Assembly: GCF_040932005.1 (NCBI RefSeq)
Contig: NZ_CP162414.1
Location: 3,251,501-3,315,500 of the forward strand
Source: Aestuariibius sp. HNIBRBA575
Lineage (GTDB): Bacteria > Pseudomonadota > Alphaproteobacteria > Rhodobacterales > Rhodobacteraceae
Length of the DNA stretch: 64,000 bases
Direction: 5' to 3'
This document shows, in pieces, positions 1-10,014 of this stretch. Each line of letters opens with the position of its first letter. The first letter of the stretch is position 1. Made by a program: the position numbers and the translations under genes. The notes under the pieces are model-generated. The model was not told where the DNA came from, searched no databases, and worked only from the letters and a program-made list of their open reading frames with translations.

Positions 1-253
1 AACCACGATCGAAGTGATCGAGCTGGCCATCGCCGCGCTGAAAGACGATCTGGAAGGCGACGCAACCGCCGAGAAGATCCGCGCAGGTGTTCAGAACGTG
101 ACCGAGTCGGCCATGAAACTGGGCGAAGCGATCTATAAGGCGCAAGCCGAAGAAGCCGGTGAAGAAACCGAGCATGACGATGGCCCAGCCGCTATGGATG
201 ACGACATCGTTGACGCTGACTTCGAAGATCTGGACGGCGACAAACGTTCGTAA
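1..253 (+). CDS. dnaK: Chaperone protein DnaK, C-terminal end (partial)
   Basis: Only the last ~83 codons are present; the gene enters from the left edge in the frame starting at base 2. The visible part is the helical lid end followed by an acidic tail (MDDDIVDADFEDLDGD), typical of DnaK C-termini that contact co-chaperones. DnaK is the cytoplasmic ATP-dependent Hsp70. The dnaJ gene follows after about 70 bp on the same strand, the usual dnaKJ arrangement, which supports the call. The ATPase domain lies outside the window. Confidence 0.93.
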   Translation, partial: TTIEVIELAIAALKDDLEGDATAEKIRAGVQNVTESAMKLGEAIYKAQAEEAGEETEHDDGPAAMDDDIVDADFEDLDGDKRS

Positions 254-266
254 TCCGCCTGAAACT

Positions 267-296
267 ATGGGGCCGGTCCTATTCATGGGGCCGGTC
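267..296 (+). repeat. 12-bp direct repeat between dnaK and dnaJ
   Basis: The 12-mer ATGGGGCCGGTC occurs at 267-278 and again at 285-296, separated by 6 bp. The copies are direct, not inverted, so this is not an ordinary hairpin terminator, although the GGCC cores could pair with each other. Role unknown; it may modulate dnaJ expression relative to dnaK. Confidence 0.6.
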
Positions 297-322
297 TCTC
301 TATTCCCAAAAGGGAGATTTCC

Positions 323-1474
323 ATGGCGAAACGCGATTTTTACGACGTATTAGGCGTCGCTAAGGGCGCAAGTGCGGATGAGATCAAGAAAGCCTATCGC
401 GGCAAAGCGAAAGAGCTGCATCCTGATCGAAACGCCGACAACCCCAAAGCCGAAGATCAGTTCAAAGAAGCCAACGAAGCCTATGAGATCCTGAAGGATG
501 CCGAAAAGAAGGCAGCCTATGACCGCTATGGCCATGCAGCCTTCGAAGGTGGCATGGGCGGCGGCGGGCGTCCCGGCGGTGGTGGTCAGGGCGATTTTGC
601 GTCGGCATTTTCGGATGTGTTTGACGACCTGTTTGGTGACTTCATGGGCGGTCGCGGCGGCGGTCAGGGTGGTGGACGCCCACGTGCGTCGCGCGGCAGT
701 GATCTGCGCTACAACCTGCGGATTTCACTCGAAGACGCCTTTGGGGGAATGCACAAAACCATCAATGTCCCGACATCTGTGGGCTGTGATACCTGCAGCG
801 GCACGGGCGCCGAAGGTGGTGCTGAACCGCAAACCTGCCCCACATGTTCCGGCATGGGCAAGGTGCGCGCGCAGCAGGGTTTCTTTACGGTGGAACGCAC
901 CTGTCCGACCTGTAACGGCATGGGCCAGACCATCAAAAACCCATGCGGCAATTGCCACGGTCAGGGTCGCGTCCAAAAGGACCGGTCGCTGTCTGTGAAC
1001 ATTCCTGCAGGTGTTGAAACCGGCACACGTATTCGTCTGGCAGGCGAAGGCGAAGCCGGGATGCGCGGTGGTCCGTCCGGCGATCTCTACATCTTTATTG
1101 AGGTGGATGATCATGACCTGTTCCAGCGTGATGGGCAGCAATTGTTCTGTCGCGTCCCTGTTTCCATGGCCACAGCGGCCTTGGGTGGTGACATCGAAGT
1201 GCCCACCATTGATGGCGGTCGCTCACGCGTGAAAATCCCCGCAGGAAGCCAGTCTGGCCGTCAAATGCGCCTGCGTTCCAAAGGCATGCCAGGTCTGCGT
1301 GGCGGTGCCGCTGGGGATATGTTCATCGAATTGGCCGTGGAAACACCGGTCAATCTGTCCTCCAAGCAGAAAGAATTGTTGCGCGAATTTGACAAGCTGG
1401 GTGAAGAAAATAACCCTCATTCGTCTAAGTTCTTTTCAGCAGTCAAAAGCTTTTGGGACGGGATGAAGGGCTAA
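323..1474 (+). CDS. dnaJ: Chaperone protein DnaJ (Hsp40)
   Basis: Co-chaperone that stimulates the DnaK ATPase and hands over unfolded clients in the cytoplasm. The 383-aa protein has the full type I layout: J domain at about 3-68 with HPD at 33-35, a Gly/Phe-rich linker to about 125 that is unusually glycine-heavy, four CxxCxGxG zinc repeats starting at Cys155 and ending near 215, then the C-terminal substrate-binding domains. The ATG at 323 has a strong AGGGAG site just upstream. It lies directly behind dnaK and is probably co-transcribed. The length is normal for the family. Confidence 0.97.
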   Translation: MAKRDFYDVLGVAKGASADEIKKAYRGKAKELHPDRNADNPKAEDQFKEANEAYEILKDAEKKAAYDRYGHAAFEGGMGGGGRPGGGGQGDFASAFSDVFDDLFGDFMGGRGGGQGGGRPRASRGSDLRYNLRISLEDAFGGMHKTINVPTSVGCDTCSGTGAEGGAEPQTCPTCSGMGKVRAQQGFFTVERTCPTCNGMGQTIKNPCGNCHGQGRVQKDRSLSVNIPAGVETGTRIRLAGEGEAGMRGGPSGDLYIFIEVDDHDLFQRDGQQLFCRVPVSMATAALGGDIEVPTIDGGRSRVKIPAGSQSGRQMRLRSKGMPGLRGGAAGDMFIELAVETPVNLSSKQKELLREFDKLGEENNPHSSKFFSAVKSFWDGMKG

Positions 1475-1494
1475 ATCCTTACCGATCCAATATC

Positions 1495-1522
1495 AAAGCG
1501 CCCCTATTTTGGGGCGCTTTTT
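1495..1522 (+). terminator. Intrinsic terminator after dnaJ
   Basis: Perfect 10-bp stem, AAAGCGCCCC at 1495-1504 and GGGGCGCTTT at 1511-1520, with a 6-nt loop and a run of T at 1518-1522. It sits 20 bp after the dnaJ stop and ends the dnaKJ transcript. Confidence 0.9.
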
Positions 1523-1580
1523 GATTCTGCATTAAGGTTTGTTAACCAATCCGAAAGCGAATCGACAGCAAGATGGACCC

Positions 1581-2360
1581 ATGTCCAAGCTGCGCCACAT
1601 GGCAGAAATGCCGTTGCCCCTTTTTGTCGCTGATCCCGCAGATCAGGACGTCCAGATCGTGCCAGCCATTCCACAGGGCGCACGCCTACCTTCTTATATT
1701 AAGGATCATCGCAAACGCCTGCGCGCCCGGTTTAACGATGGCGGCGCGGATGCAATGCCCGACTATGAATTGCTGGAACTGGTCCTGTTCCGCGCCATTC
1801 CCCGCCAGGATGTCAAACCAATTGCCCGCGCCCTGATCGACGCCTTTGGGGACTTCAATCGTGTGCTCTCTGCCCCCGCCGCGCGCCTGTCTGAGGTTAA
1901 AGGCATCGGTGAAGCCGTGATTACCGAACTCAAAATTATCGAGGCGGCCACCCACCGTATGGCCCGCGCGCGTGTCATTCAGCGCCCCGTATTGTCCAGC
2001 TGGGATTCACTGTTGGACTATTGCCACACGATCATGGCCCACCGCGATACCGAACAATTCCGTGTTCTGTTTCTGGACCGTAAAAACACATTGATCGAAG
2101 ACGAAGCCCAAGGCACCGGAACCGTTGATCATGTGCCGGTTTATCCCCGCGAAATCATGAAACGGGCGCTGGAATTAAACGCATCCGCAATCATTTTGGT
2201 GCACAACCACCCCTCAGGGGACCCAACACCGTCCCCCGAAGACATCGCCATGACCAAACAAGTGGAACAAGCGGCACGCGCATTATCACTGACGCTGCAT
2301 GATCATCTGATTATCGGCAAATCACGCGAAATCAGTTTTCGCGCTGAAGGGTTGCTTTAG
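1581..2360 (+). CDS. radC: RadC family protein (JAB/MPN domain)
   Basis: Protein of 259 aa in the RadC/YicR family. An N-terminal helix-hairpin-helix-like part (about 35-125) is followed by the MPN/JAB metalloprotease-like domain with the signature HNHPSGD near residues 207-213. The name comes from an old DNA-repair assignment later questioned in E. coli; the biochemical role is unsettled. I chose the ATG at 1581. A TTG 42 bp upstream is also in frame but would place the start in the terminator tail region. The gene is transcribed alone and converges on the OmpA-fusion gene 8 bp away. Confidence 0.9.
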   Translation: MSKLRHMAEMPLPLFVADPADQDVQIVPAIPQGARLPSYIKDHRKRLRARFNDGGADAMPDYELLELVLFRAIPRQDVKPIARALIDAFGDFNRVLSAPAARLSEVKGIGEAVITELKIIEAATHRMARARVIQRPVLSSWDSLLDYCHTIMAHRDTEQFRVLFLDRKNTLIEDEAQGTGTVDHVPVYPREIMKRALELNASAIILVHNHPSGDPTPSPEDIAMTKQVEQAARALSLTLHDHLIIGKSREISFRAEGLL

Positions 2361-2368
2361 GAAGCCAG

Positions 2369-3946
2369 CTAAGGCTCAACCCACAATTCGACCCGACGGT
2401 TCATCTGTCGGCCCCATTCGGACGTGTCACAGCCCATTGGCATCGCTTCGCCAAAGGCATCTGTGCCCAGTTCGACATTCAACGGGATGTGATCGCCCAG
2501 TGCGGCGATCACTTCGCGACGGACGGCATCGGCACGGGCGCTGGACAGGTCGCGATTGGCGGCGGCCGGGCCCCGTCCATCGCTGAAACCAACAAAGATC
2601 AGCTCTTGGTCTTCGTATTCACCGTCACGGATCGCTTTGGCCAGCAATTGAACATTGGATCGCGACAGCGCCGTCAAACGCGTCGATCCAACCTCAAACC
2701 GGAACGTGGTCGCCACCCGTTCACGCGGCCCCAACAAACGCACCATGCGTTGCAATTCAGTCAGCGGAATATCCGGGCCTGCGGTTTCGATAGCGGCGGC
2801 AAATCGCGCGCCTTGGGCATCAATTGGGATCGTCATGTGACCCTGATCCACAAATCCAGCACGCCGGATGATCAATTGCGCATCCGCCGATCTGAGCCAG
2901 GCCAAAAACCGCGTCGCCATCGGCGGCAAACGTCTGGCAGGCAGATACAAAAACAACGGCTGCGTCAGGGGATAATCCCCGGTCATCAACGTGACGCGAC
3001 TGGGTGTGGATTGACGACCGCATTCCCCAACCAGCGCCATCGGCGAGGACGACCCAAACGCTTTGGAATGGGCAATGCCCAGCGCCCGCACATCCCGCGA
3101 CACCGCATCAACAAGCGTCTGAACACTGTTATGTCGTTGAATATCCGTCGTCATTTCCGCGCCGGTTGATCGAAAAACCAAGTCTTCGAACCCCTGCGCC
3201 AAACCGTTTTGCGCATCTGGCAGGTGCAGCTTAATTGGCAAATCGACGCCGCCCAATTCAGACCACCGCGTGATTTCGCCAGTGAAAACGCGCGCCAAAT
3301 CTTCGGGGTCGATGGATGTCACGGGCTGCGACAACGATGTGATGGGCACGATCCCATCCATCGCCAGAATGCGGGCTTGTCGCGCGGATCCCAAAGTTCC
3401 GAGGCCGACTTCACGCGCGAGATCTGCCTCTTGGTCGCGAATTTCACGAATCGCCATGACGATATCGGCTTCGTGGGCCAGCAGATCGGCAAAACCTTCG
3501 TTTGTTGTGGTGCTGCGAAACAGAAATTTTGCAGCTATGTCCGTGTCGCTATCCGTCAGATCATAGGCGAAATGGCTGGCATCAATTTCATGCCGTTGGA
3601 TCAACAGCCGTTCGTTGCGCGCAAATCCTTCGATCAGAGCGGGCAGTAATATTTCGGCAATACGTGTGGACCCAGACAGGCGCAGAACCGGAAGACCGTC
3701 CGGGTCAGGGCAATCCGCCCCTGCACAGGTGACGCGGGCGAAATCAACGGTGACTTCGCCGTGTTCTGTTTCGAGGCGCAGATAGGTCCCATCAAATCCA
3801 AGCACGTCCCCCGAGAGTTCAAACCCACCGTCAGCGGATATCATAACGGGGTCTGCCCAAACGGTGGTCGCACAAATGAAAAGTGCGGCGAAAATCGCCG
3901 CACCGTTTTGGATCAGTCGAAGGAACCGTTCACATACGCGCGTCAT
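2369..3946 (-). CDS. Periplasmic PstS-like binding domain fused to OmpA domain
   Basis: A 525-aa exported protein. A signal peptide (1-31, ending TTVWA) is followed by a short beta-rich segment. Next comes a PBP-like fold resembling phosphate-binding PstS (GSTR motif near 80, to about 385). The C-terminal OmpA domain spans about 410-525 and contains the FVGFSDGRG and RADAVRREV motifs that bind peptidoglycan. The architecture suggests a wall-anchored ligand sensor or scavenger; no phosphate permease genes are near. The start overlaps the stop of the upstream gene by 4 nt (ATGA), so the two are probably co-translated. The ligand is unknown, and phosphate is only an analogy. Confidence 0.8.
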   Translation of the reverse strand: MTRVCERFLRLIQNGAAIFAALFICATTVWADPVMISADGGFELSGDVLGFDGTYLRLETEHGEVTVDFARVTCAGADCPDPDGLPVLRLSGSTRIAEILLPALIEGFARNERLLIQRHEIDASHFAYDLTDSDTDIAAKFLFRSTTTNEGFADLLAHEADIVMAIREIRDQEADLAREVGLGTLGSARQARILAMDGIVPITSLSQPVTSIDPEDLARVFTGEITRWSELGGVDLPIKLHLPDAQNGLAQGFEDLVFRSTGAEMTTDIQRHNSVQTLVDAVSRDVRALGIAHSKAFGSSSPMALVGECGRQSTPSRVTLMTGDYPLTQPLFLYLPARRLPPMATRFLAWLRSADAQLIIRRAGFVDQGHMTIPIDAQGARFAAAIETAGPDIPLTELQRMVRLLGPRERVATTFRFEVGSTRLTALSRSNVQLLAKAIRDGEYEDQELIFVGFSDGRGPAAANRDLSSARADAVRREVIAALGDHIPLNVELGTDAFGEAMPMGCDTSEWGRQMNRRVELWVEP

Positions 3947-4953
3947 CTTGCGGCTAGTGTTAAGTCCTGAAACATATTTTTCAACACCAGAAAGTCACCC
4001 ACAGCATCACAATCGGGCATTGTGAGCGTTAAATCGAGCGCTTCGGTCAATGAGCCGGGTGAAATCTGTAAACTTTGGGCCGAAATTTGGCGACCGCAAT
4101 TGCCTGCGGTAATTTCCGCTTCGGCGGACAGCGCAATCGACCCGTCGCGCGATGCGGTACCGCTGGGAAAGGTGTAAACCTCGGCCAATAGCGGGGCTTC
4201 TATGTGGTCAGCGCCCAATCGCACCATAAATCCTGTTGTGCCATCAGTCGTCCCGGTGGCGGCATTCCAGATGTGGCCGTCCTGACCGTAATCAGCGCCA
4301 AATTCGCGGGCATGGATTTGCAACCCTGATTGCCCCTGCCATTGCAGAACCGCACGGTCATACATCGCCAGTTCAGGCACAGTCACAGTCGACAAACCGC
4401 CACTGCCATTTTCGAAAGCGGCAATAAAGATCGCTGTTTCTGCCAGTGCCGGCACTTGAACATCTGCAATGCCGGACGCATCCGTCAATGTGGTGAACAT
4501 CATGCCCTGGTGATGGATGGTAACCCGCGCAACTGGGGCACAGGGCGCCGTCACAGACAGGTCAACCATCGCCATTGGGGCAATTGTTGCTGACATGGTC
4601 ACTTCGCATTCAGGTGATGTGGCAATGCCCGCATCAGCCGAATGAGGCAATAAATCAGCCAAACCCTGATCATCCAGCGCCGCAGCCAGATGAATCGGTT
4701 CTGCTGGCATCACGGGCGCCTTGTCTTGAATAGGGAGCGATCCAACCATCGCCATTTCAGCTGGCGGCTGGATGTCAGCGGGTCCAATGCCGGACGGATT
4801 TGCATTTGCGATCGGGGTCACGTCTTGGGTTGTTGTGGTGTCATCAGACGCAAACCGCGATGCAAGCGCATCGCCGTTCTGCATGACGAACCCAATTCCA
4901 AGAGCCACCGCAAAGGTGCCACCTAAGGTCACAATTTTTCTAACTCGGGACAT
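3943..4953 (-). CDS. Membrane-anchored periplasmic protein of unknown function
   Basis: A 336-aa protein I do not recognise by name. An N-terminal hydrophobic segment (about 9-26) serves as signal anchor. It is followed by a Thr/Pro/Ala-rich low-complexity stretch to about 110 and a beta-rich domain with several cysteines (CEV, APC, GNCG, PDCD) that could form disulfides. ATG at 4953 is chosen because GGAGG lies 7 nt upstream; the in-frame GTG at 4965 overlaps that site. It is coupled to the downstream PstS-like/OmpA gene by a 4-nt overlap and lies downstream of secA on the same strand. A shared envelope role with its partner is inference. Confidence 0.75.
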   Translation of the reverse strand: MSRVRKIVTLGGTFAVALGIGFVMQNGDALASRFASDDTTTTQDVTPIANANPSGIGPADIQPPAEMAMVGSLPIQDKAPVMPAEPIHLAAALDDQGLADLLPHSADAGIATSPECEVTMSATIAPMAMVDLSVTAPCAPVARVTIHHQGMMFTTLTDASGIADVQVPALAETAIFIAAFENGSGGLSTVTVPELAMYDRAVLQWQGQSGLQIHAREFGADYGQDGHIWNAATGTTDGTTGFMVRLGADHIEAPLLAEVYTFPSGTASRDGSIALSAEAEITAGNCGRQISAQSLQISPGSLTEALDLTLTMPDCDAVGDFLVLKNMFQDLTLAAR

Positions 4954-4997
4954 GACTGCCTCCACTCCATAACGGATTTGGAAACAATCTGACCCTC

Positions 4998-5022
4998 AAA
5001 GGTGGCCCAAGAAGGGCCGACC
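4998..5022 (-). terminator. Weak hairpin terminator after secA
   Basis: On the minus strand GGCCC TTCTT GGGCC forms a 5-bp stem extended by GGT/ACC across a bulged C, followed by only three T. It lies about 35 bp past the secA stop. The short T-run makes it a leaky terminator at best, so secA transcripts may read into the two downstream envelope genes. Confidence 0.45.
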
Positions 5023-5055
5023 TAAGGATTCATTCTGTCAGAAATCGGGCAGCGT

Positions 5056-7755
5056 TTACGCCAATTTACCATGGCAATGTTTGAATTTCTTGCCCGAACC
5101 ACAGGGGCAATCGTCATTGCGGCCTGGGTTTCCCCATGTTTTGGGGTCATCTTCGACAAAGCCCGGACGTGCGCCTTCTTTGGCGGCTGGGACCTGCCCT
5201 GCGGATTTAGCACCCTCGGCCAATTGTTTCTGTTGCGCGGTGATTTGCGCAATCATGGCTTGCTGCTCTTCTTGGGTCATTGGGCGAATCTGGCCCAGTT
5301 TTTCGGTCACATCAGACCGCAACCCATCCAGCAGGCCTTCGAACAATTGGAACGCTTCGGTTTTGTATTCGTTCAACGGATCACGCTGCGCATAGCCACG
5401 GAACCCAACCACAGACCGCAGATGTTCCAGTGTCAGCAGATGTTCACGCCATTTGCCGTCGATGGTTTGCAGCAAAATCTGTTTTTCGATGCCCAACATG
5501 GTTTCACGACCAAATGTTTCGGTCTTTTCGTCCATGTATTTATCCGACGCCGCTTCCAGTCGCTCTTGGATAATCTCGTCATCGACGCCCTCTTCTTCGG
5601 CCCACGCCATGACGGGTTCGTCGATGTTCAGATGCTTGATCACATCCGCATAGAACCCTTTCATGTCCCACTGATCCGCATAGGTTTTGGGGGGCATATA
5701 GGTGTCGATCAAATCTTCGATAACTTCGTGACGCATGTCTTTGGTGATCTCGGAAACGTCCTGACTTTCCATGATTTCACGACGCTGAGAAAAGATCACC
5801 TTACGTTGATCATTCATCACGTCATCAAATTTCAGCAGCTGTTTACGAATGTCAAAGTTGCGCCCTTCGACCTTGGCTTGTGCGCGTTCCAGCGACCGAT
5901 TTACCCAAGGGTGCACAATCGCTTCGCCTTCTTTCATGCCAAGGCTGCTCAGAACTTTGTCCAGACGTTCCGAGCCAAAAATCCGCATCAGATCATCATC
6001 CAAAGACAGGAAGAAGCTGGACCGACCCGGATCCCCCTGACGTCCAGAACGACCGCGCAGCTGGTTATCAATCCGGCGGCTTTCGTGGCGTTCTGTGGCC
6101 AGAACATACAGGCCACCTGCCTCTTTGACGGCCTCTTCGTCTGCGGCGTGGCCTTCTTCGATCCGGGTACGGATCACCGCATGATCGACATCAGGTTCGG
6201 CAGCGATGGCTTCCATGACCTTAAATTCGACGTTACCGCCCAACTTAATGTCGGTCCCACGCCCGGCCATGTTTGTGGCAATCGTCACCGCACCCAGTTT
6301 CCCGGCATCGGCCACGATCTGGGCCTCTTGTTCGTGCTGGCGTGCATTCAAAACGTTGTGCTTGATATCCGCCGATGTCAGCAACTGGGACAGCATTTCG
6401 GATTTTTCAATCGATGTGGTCCCAACCAGAACCGGCTGGCCCTTTTCGTTGGCTTCTTTGATGGATTTCACAACGCCGTCGAATTTTTCCTTGGCGGTGC
6501 GGAACACCTGATCATGGTCATCAATACGTGCAACAGGACGGTTTGTCGGCACTTCGACCACGCCCAGTTTATAGATATCGTCAAATTCTTCGGCTTCGGT
6601 CAACGCGGTGCCGGTCATGCCGGACAATTTGTTATAAAGCCGGAAATAGTTCTGGAATGTCACACTGGCCAATGTGACGTTTTCCGCCTGAATGGCGCAG
6701 TTTTCTTTGGCTTCGATCGCTTGGTGCAGGCCATCGGACAACCGCCGACCTGACATCATCCGACCGGTAAATTCGTCGATCAGCACCACTTCGTTGTTGC
6801 GAACGATGTAGTCCTTGTCCTTGGTAAACAATTTATGCGCCCGCAAGCCCTGGTTGATGTGATGCACCAGGGTTGTGCTTTCGGGGTCGTACAATGTCTG
6901 ACCCTCAGGCAACAAACCAGCCGACGACAAACGCCGTTCCAGAAAATCATTGCCTTCATCGGTAAAGGTCACCGACCGGGATTTTTCGTCCAGCTCAAAA
7001 TGTTCGTCCAACACTTCGGGGATGATCAGATCGATGGTTTTATAGAGTTCTGACCGATCCTGCGCCGGGCCGGAAATAATCAACGGTGTCCGGGCTTCGT
7101 CAATCAGGATCGAATCAACTTCGTCCACAATCGCAAAATTATGTTCGCGCTGAGACATCTGGCTCAGTTCAGATTTCATATTATCGCGCAGATAATCAAA
7201 ACCCAGTTCGTTATTGGTCGCATAGGTGATGTCGCAGGCATACGCCGCACGTTTTTCATCATCGGGCTGTTGGGGGTACACAACGCCTGTGGTCATCCCC
7301 AGCGCCGTAAACACCTGCGCCATCCATTCCGCGTCGCGCCGCGCAAGGTAATCATTGACCGTCACCACATGCACGCCTTTGCCGGTCAGCGCATTCAGAT
7401 AGGCCGGGAATGTCGCAACCAGCGTTTTCCCTTCGCCGGTCTTCATTTCCGAAATGTTGCCCTGATGCAGGAAAATCCCACCCATCAGCTGCACATCATG
7501 GGCCCGCAGCCCCAGCGCACGCCGCGCCGCTTCGCGGCAATTGGCAAAGGCTTCGGGCAGCATCGCATCCAAACTTTCGCCGCTCATCGCCCGTGTGGCC
7601 AGCGCTTCGGTTTTGTCTTTCAGCTCAACATCCGATAATTTTTCGAATTCTGGCTCCAGCGCGTTGATCTTTGCGACCAATGGACGGGTTGCCTTGATCA
7701 AGCGATCATTCGGTGTGCCAAAGACCTTTTTGGCAATCGTTCCTAAACCCAGCAT
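5056..7755 (-). CDS. secA: Preprotein translocase ATPase SecA
   Basis: Motor ATPase that drives unfolded preproteins through SecYEG; 899 aa, normal length. Visible are the Walker A motif MKTGEGKT near residue 105, the [15 protein letters not shown] motif near 210, the [14 protein letters not shown] and [10 protein letters not shown] helicase motifs in the second nucleotide-binding fold, and a C-terminal zinc-binding tail ([14 protein letters not shown]) that contacts SecB. ATG at 7755 (protein start [12 protein letters not shown]) has GGAG 8 nt upstream. An in-frame extension to 7824 is not supported. secB is found at 57.7 kb. Confidence 0.97.
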   Translation of the reverse strand: MLGLGTIAKKVFGTPNDRLIKATRPLVAKINALEPEFEKLSDVELKDKTEALATRAMSGESLDAMLPEAFANCREAARRALGLRAHDVQLMGGIFLHQGNISEMKTGEGKTLVATFPAYLNALTGKGVHVVTVNDYLARRDAEWMAQVFTALGMTTGVVYPQQPDDEKRAAYACDITYATNNELGFDYLRDNMKSELSQMSQREHNFAIVDEVDSILIDEARTPLIISGPAQDRSELYKTIDLIIPEVLDEHFELDEKSRSVTFTDEGNDFLERRLSSAGLLPEGQTLYDPESTTLVHHINQGLRAHKLFTKDKDYIVRNNEVVLIDEFTGRMMSGRRLSDGLHQAIEAKENCAIQAENVTLASVTFQNYFRLYNKLSGMTGTALTEAEEFDDIYKLGVVEVPTNRPVARIDDHDQVFRTAKEKFDGVVKSIKEANEKGQPVLVGTTSIEKSEMLSQLLTSADIKHNVLNARQHEQEAQIVADAGKLGAVTIATNMAGRGTDIKLGGNVEFKVMEAIAAEPDVDHAVIRTRIEEGHAADEEAVKEAGGLYVLATERHESRRIDNQLRGRSGRQGDPGRSSFFLSLDDDLMRIFGSERLDKVLSSLGMKEGEAIVHPWVNRSLERAQAKVEGRNFDIRKQLLKFDDVMNDQRKVIFSQRREIMESQDVSEITKDMRHEVIEDLIDTYMPPKTYADQWDMKGFYADVIKHLNIDEPVMAWAEEEGVDDEIIQERLEAASDKYMDEKTETFGRETMLGIEKQILLQTIDGKWREHLLTLEHLRSVVGFRGYAQRDPLNEYKTEAFQLFEGLLDGLRSDVTEKLGQIRPMTQEEQQAMIAQITAQQKQLAEGAKSAGQVPAAKEGARPGFVEDDPKTWGNPGRNDDCPCGSGKKFKHCHGKLA

Positions 7756-7941
7756 CTTTTCTCCGCGCTGCTTAGCAGCCTGTCTGACATCAAAGTGTGA
7801 GGAGGCTGGTTGTGCCTTTGGCACGCGCCCCCTAAAACAAGGGCCAAGACCGGTCTCCTTCGAGCCTTTAAGCGATGTAAGGGGCCGTTATCACAGTGTC
7901 AACGCCACGCGCCCATGCGCGCCGGAAAGGAACTTGTATTT

Positions 7942-8796
7942 ATGGGACTTCACACAAAATTGCTTGCAAGTGCGGCGATTGCGCTGACTTTGGTTGGCCC
8001 CGCTCACGCCCAGGACGCCACAGGTGCAAATGCTGCAACCGTTGTTGCCACCGTAAATGGAACAGACATTACGCTGGGTGAATTGATCATCGCGCGGGCG
8101 CAATTGCCCCAGCAATATCAATCCCTGCCGGATGACGTGCTGTTTGACGGCCTGCTGGATCAACTGATCCAACAGCAATTGCTGGCAGATTCGCTGACAA
8201 CCACACCGACACGGGTTGATTATGCGCTGGCCAACGAAGAGCGCAGTCTGAAAGCAGGCGAAGTGATCAACGATCTGAACCAGACCGCGGTCACACAAGA
8301 AGCCGTTGAAACAGCTTATGCGGAAATGTTCGCCGATTTCGATGCGGAAACCGAATATAACGCGTCCCACATTCTGGTCGAAACCGAAGAAGAAGCTGCC
8401 ACGATCAAGCTAGAGATCGAAGCCGGTGCGGACTTTGCCCAAATGGCCATGGAAAAATCCACCGGCCCATCTGGCCCGTCCGGGGGTGAATTGGGCTGGT
8501 TTGGCGCTGGCATGATGGTTCCCGCATTCGAAGAGGCCGTCATGGCAATGGAAGCGGGCGACGTTTCTGACCCCGTTCAGACCCAATTTGGATGGCACAT
8601 CGTTACATTGAACGAAACCCGCCTGAAAGAAGCACCCGCACTAGAAGAAGTGTACCGCGAATTGGAAGCAAAAGTTCAAGAAGAAGCCATCGATGCACGG
8701 CTTGAAGATTTGACCAATTTGGCAATCATTGAGCGCCCTGAATTGGGTGATTTCGACCCAACAATCCTGCAAAATCTCGACCTGCTTGAGGAATAA
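7942..8796 (+). CDS. Periplasmic parvulin-type peptidyl-prolyl isomerase
   Basis: A 284-aa exported PpiC-family isomerase that catalyses cis-trans isomerisation of Xaa-Pro bonds in envelope proteins. Signal peptide 1-23 (ending GPAHA). An N-terminal helical chaperone-like part is followed by the parvulin domain at about 130-225, with YNASHILV, SGGELGWFG and TQFGWHIV motifs. ATG at 7942 has AAGGAA 9 nt upstream. It is divergent from secA across about 185 bp, and argJ starts 3 bp after its stop. Close to the PpiC/SurA-like proteins of alphaproteobacteria. Confidence 0.9.
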   Translation: MGLHTKLLASAAIALTLVGPAHAQDATGANAATVVATVNGTDITLGELIIARAQLPQQYQSLPDDVLFDGLLDQLIQQQLLADSLTTTPTRVDYALANEERSLKAGEVINDLNQTAVTQEAVETAYAEMFADFDAETEYNASHILVETEEEAATIKLEIEAGADFAQMAMEKSTGPSGPSGGELGWFGAGMMVPAFEEAVMAMEAGDVSDPVQTQFGWHIVTLNETRLKEAPALEEVYRELEAKVQEEAIDARLEDLTNLAIIERPELGDFDPTILQNLDLLEE

Positions 8797-8799
8797 GCC

Positions 8800-10014
8800 A
8801 TGAAGACCTCGCCGCTCGCGCCTGAAAGTTTTCCTAACCTTCCTGCGATTGGCGGGGTTCGTTTTTCCAGCATAGCTGCCGGGATTAAATACCAAGATCG
8901 CGCCGATGTTATGTTGGCCGAAATTGCCGAAGGCAGCGCGATTGCCGGGGTGTTTACCCGGTCCGCCACCCGATCCGCCGCTGTGTTGGATTGTCAGGCC
9001 AAAATCGGTCTGCCCGGCGCCGGTGCCGGCGCGATTCTGGTCAATTCAGGCAATGCCAACGCCTTTACCGGGCGCAATGGTCAAAACGCTGTCAAACAAT
9101 TGACCCATGCGGTTTCAACCACTTTGAACATCGAAGAGGCCCGCGTTTTTACCGCGTCAACCGGTGTGATTGGTGAACCTTTGCCCTTTGATAAAATCAC
9201 GGAAAAACTGGATGAGCTTCAGGCTGGCCTGTCAGGCGGTTCAATAAAAGAAGCAGCCGAGGCCATTCGGACCACGGACACATTTGCCAAGGGCGCCGGT
9301 AAAACCATCACCATCGATGGTAAATCCGTCAACATTTCTGGTTTTGCCAAAGGATCCGGCATGATCGCCCCGGATATGGCGACCATGTTGGTCTATATTT
9401 TTACCGATGCCAAAATTTCCCAAACTGCATTGCAAAGCATCCTAAAGGCGCAGTGCGATCTGACCTTTAATTGCATCACGGTGGACAGCGACACCTCAAC
9501 CTCTGACAGCTTGATGATGGCCGCAACGGGGACCTCTGGCGTGGATGTTTCTGACAGCGTCACATTCAACGATGCCCTGCACGAAGTGATGCTGGATTTG
9601 GCCCACCAAGTGGTTCGCGACGGCGAAGGGGCCACCAAATTCGTAGAAGTCCGCGTTTCGGGTGCGGCCACCAATGATGACGCGCACAAAGTCGCGCTTG
9701 CGATTGCCAATTCGCCACTGGTTAAGACGGCCATCGCAGGCCAAGACCCCAATTGGGGCCGTGTGGTTATGGCCGTCGGCAAATCCGGCGCCCAAGCGGA
9801 CCGGGACCGTCTGACCATCCATTTTGGCGATATTCTGGTTGCTGAAAATGGATGGGTGTCGCCCAAATACAAAGAAGAAGACGCCGCCGCCTATATGCAA
9901 AACCAGGATCTGGTGATCAGCACGGATTTGGGCATCGCAGGTGGCATGGCAACGGTTTGGACATGCGATTTAACCCACGGATACATCGAAATTAACGCAG
10001 ATTACCGGTCGTGA
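8800..10014 (+). CDS. argJ: Bifunctional ornithine acetyltransferase / N-acetylglutamate synthase
   Basis: ArgJ transfers the acetyl group from N-acetylornithine to glutamate in the cyclic arginine pathway, and in many species can also use acetyl-CoA. The 404-aa precursor self-cleaves at an Ala-Thr bond. The conserved ATML motif is present, with the nucleophile Thr195. Also visible are VNSGNANAFTG near 85 and DPNWGRV near 325. It follows the parvulin gene by 3 bp and overlaps mutT by 4 nt. argG is at 35.3 kb. I saw no missing key residue. Confidence 0.96.
   Translation: MKTSPLAPESFPNLPAIGGVRFSSIAAGIKYQDRADVMLAEIAEGSAIAGVFTRSATRSAAVLDCQAKIGLPGAGAGAILVNSGNANAFTGRNGQNAVKQLTHAVSTTLNIEEARVFTASTGVIGEPLPFDKITEKLDELQAGLSGGSIKEAAEAIRTTDTFAKGAGKTITIDGKSVNISGFAKGSGMIAPDMATMLVYIFTDAKISQTALQSILKAQCDLTFNCITVDSDTSTSDSLMMAATGTSGVDVSDSVTFNDALHEVMLDLAHQVVRDGEGATKFVEVRVSGAATNDDAHKVALAIANSPLVKTAIAGQDPNWGRVVMAVGKSGAQADRDRLTIHFGDILVAENGWVSPKYKEEDAAAYMQNQDLVISTDLGIAGGMATVWTCDLTHGYIEINADYRS

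Noticed and set aside
1539..1580. TTG extension of radC
   Set aside because: It starts close to the dnaJ terminator with no ribosome site; ATG at 1581 gives a normal protein.
5071..6753. A 560-codon open frame antisense to secA
   Set aside because: Its codons mirror secA in the opposite frame; no ribosome site, no recognisable domain, and secA is certain.
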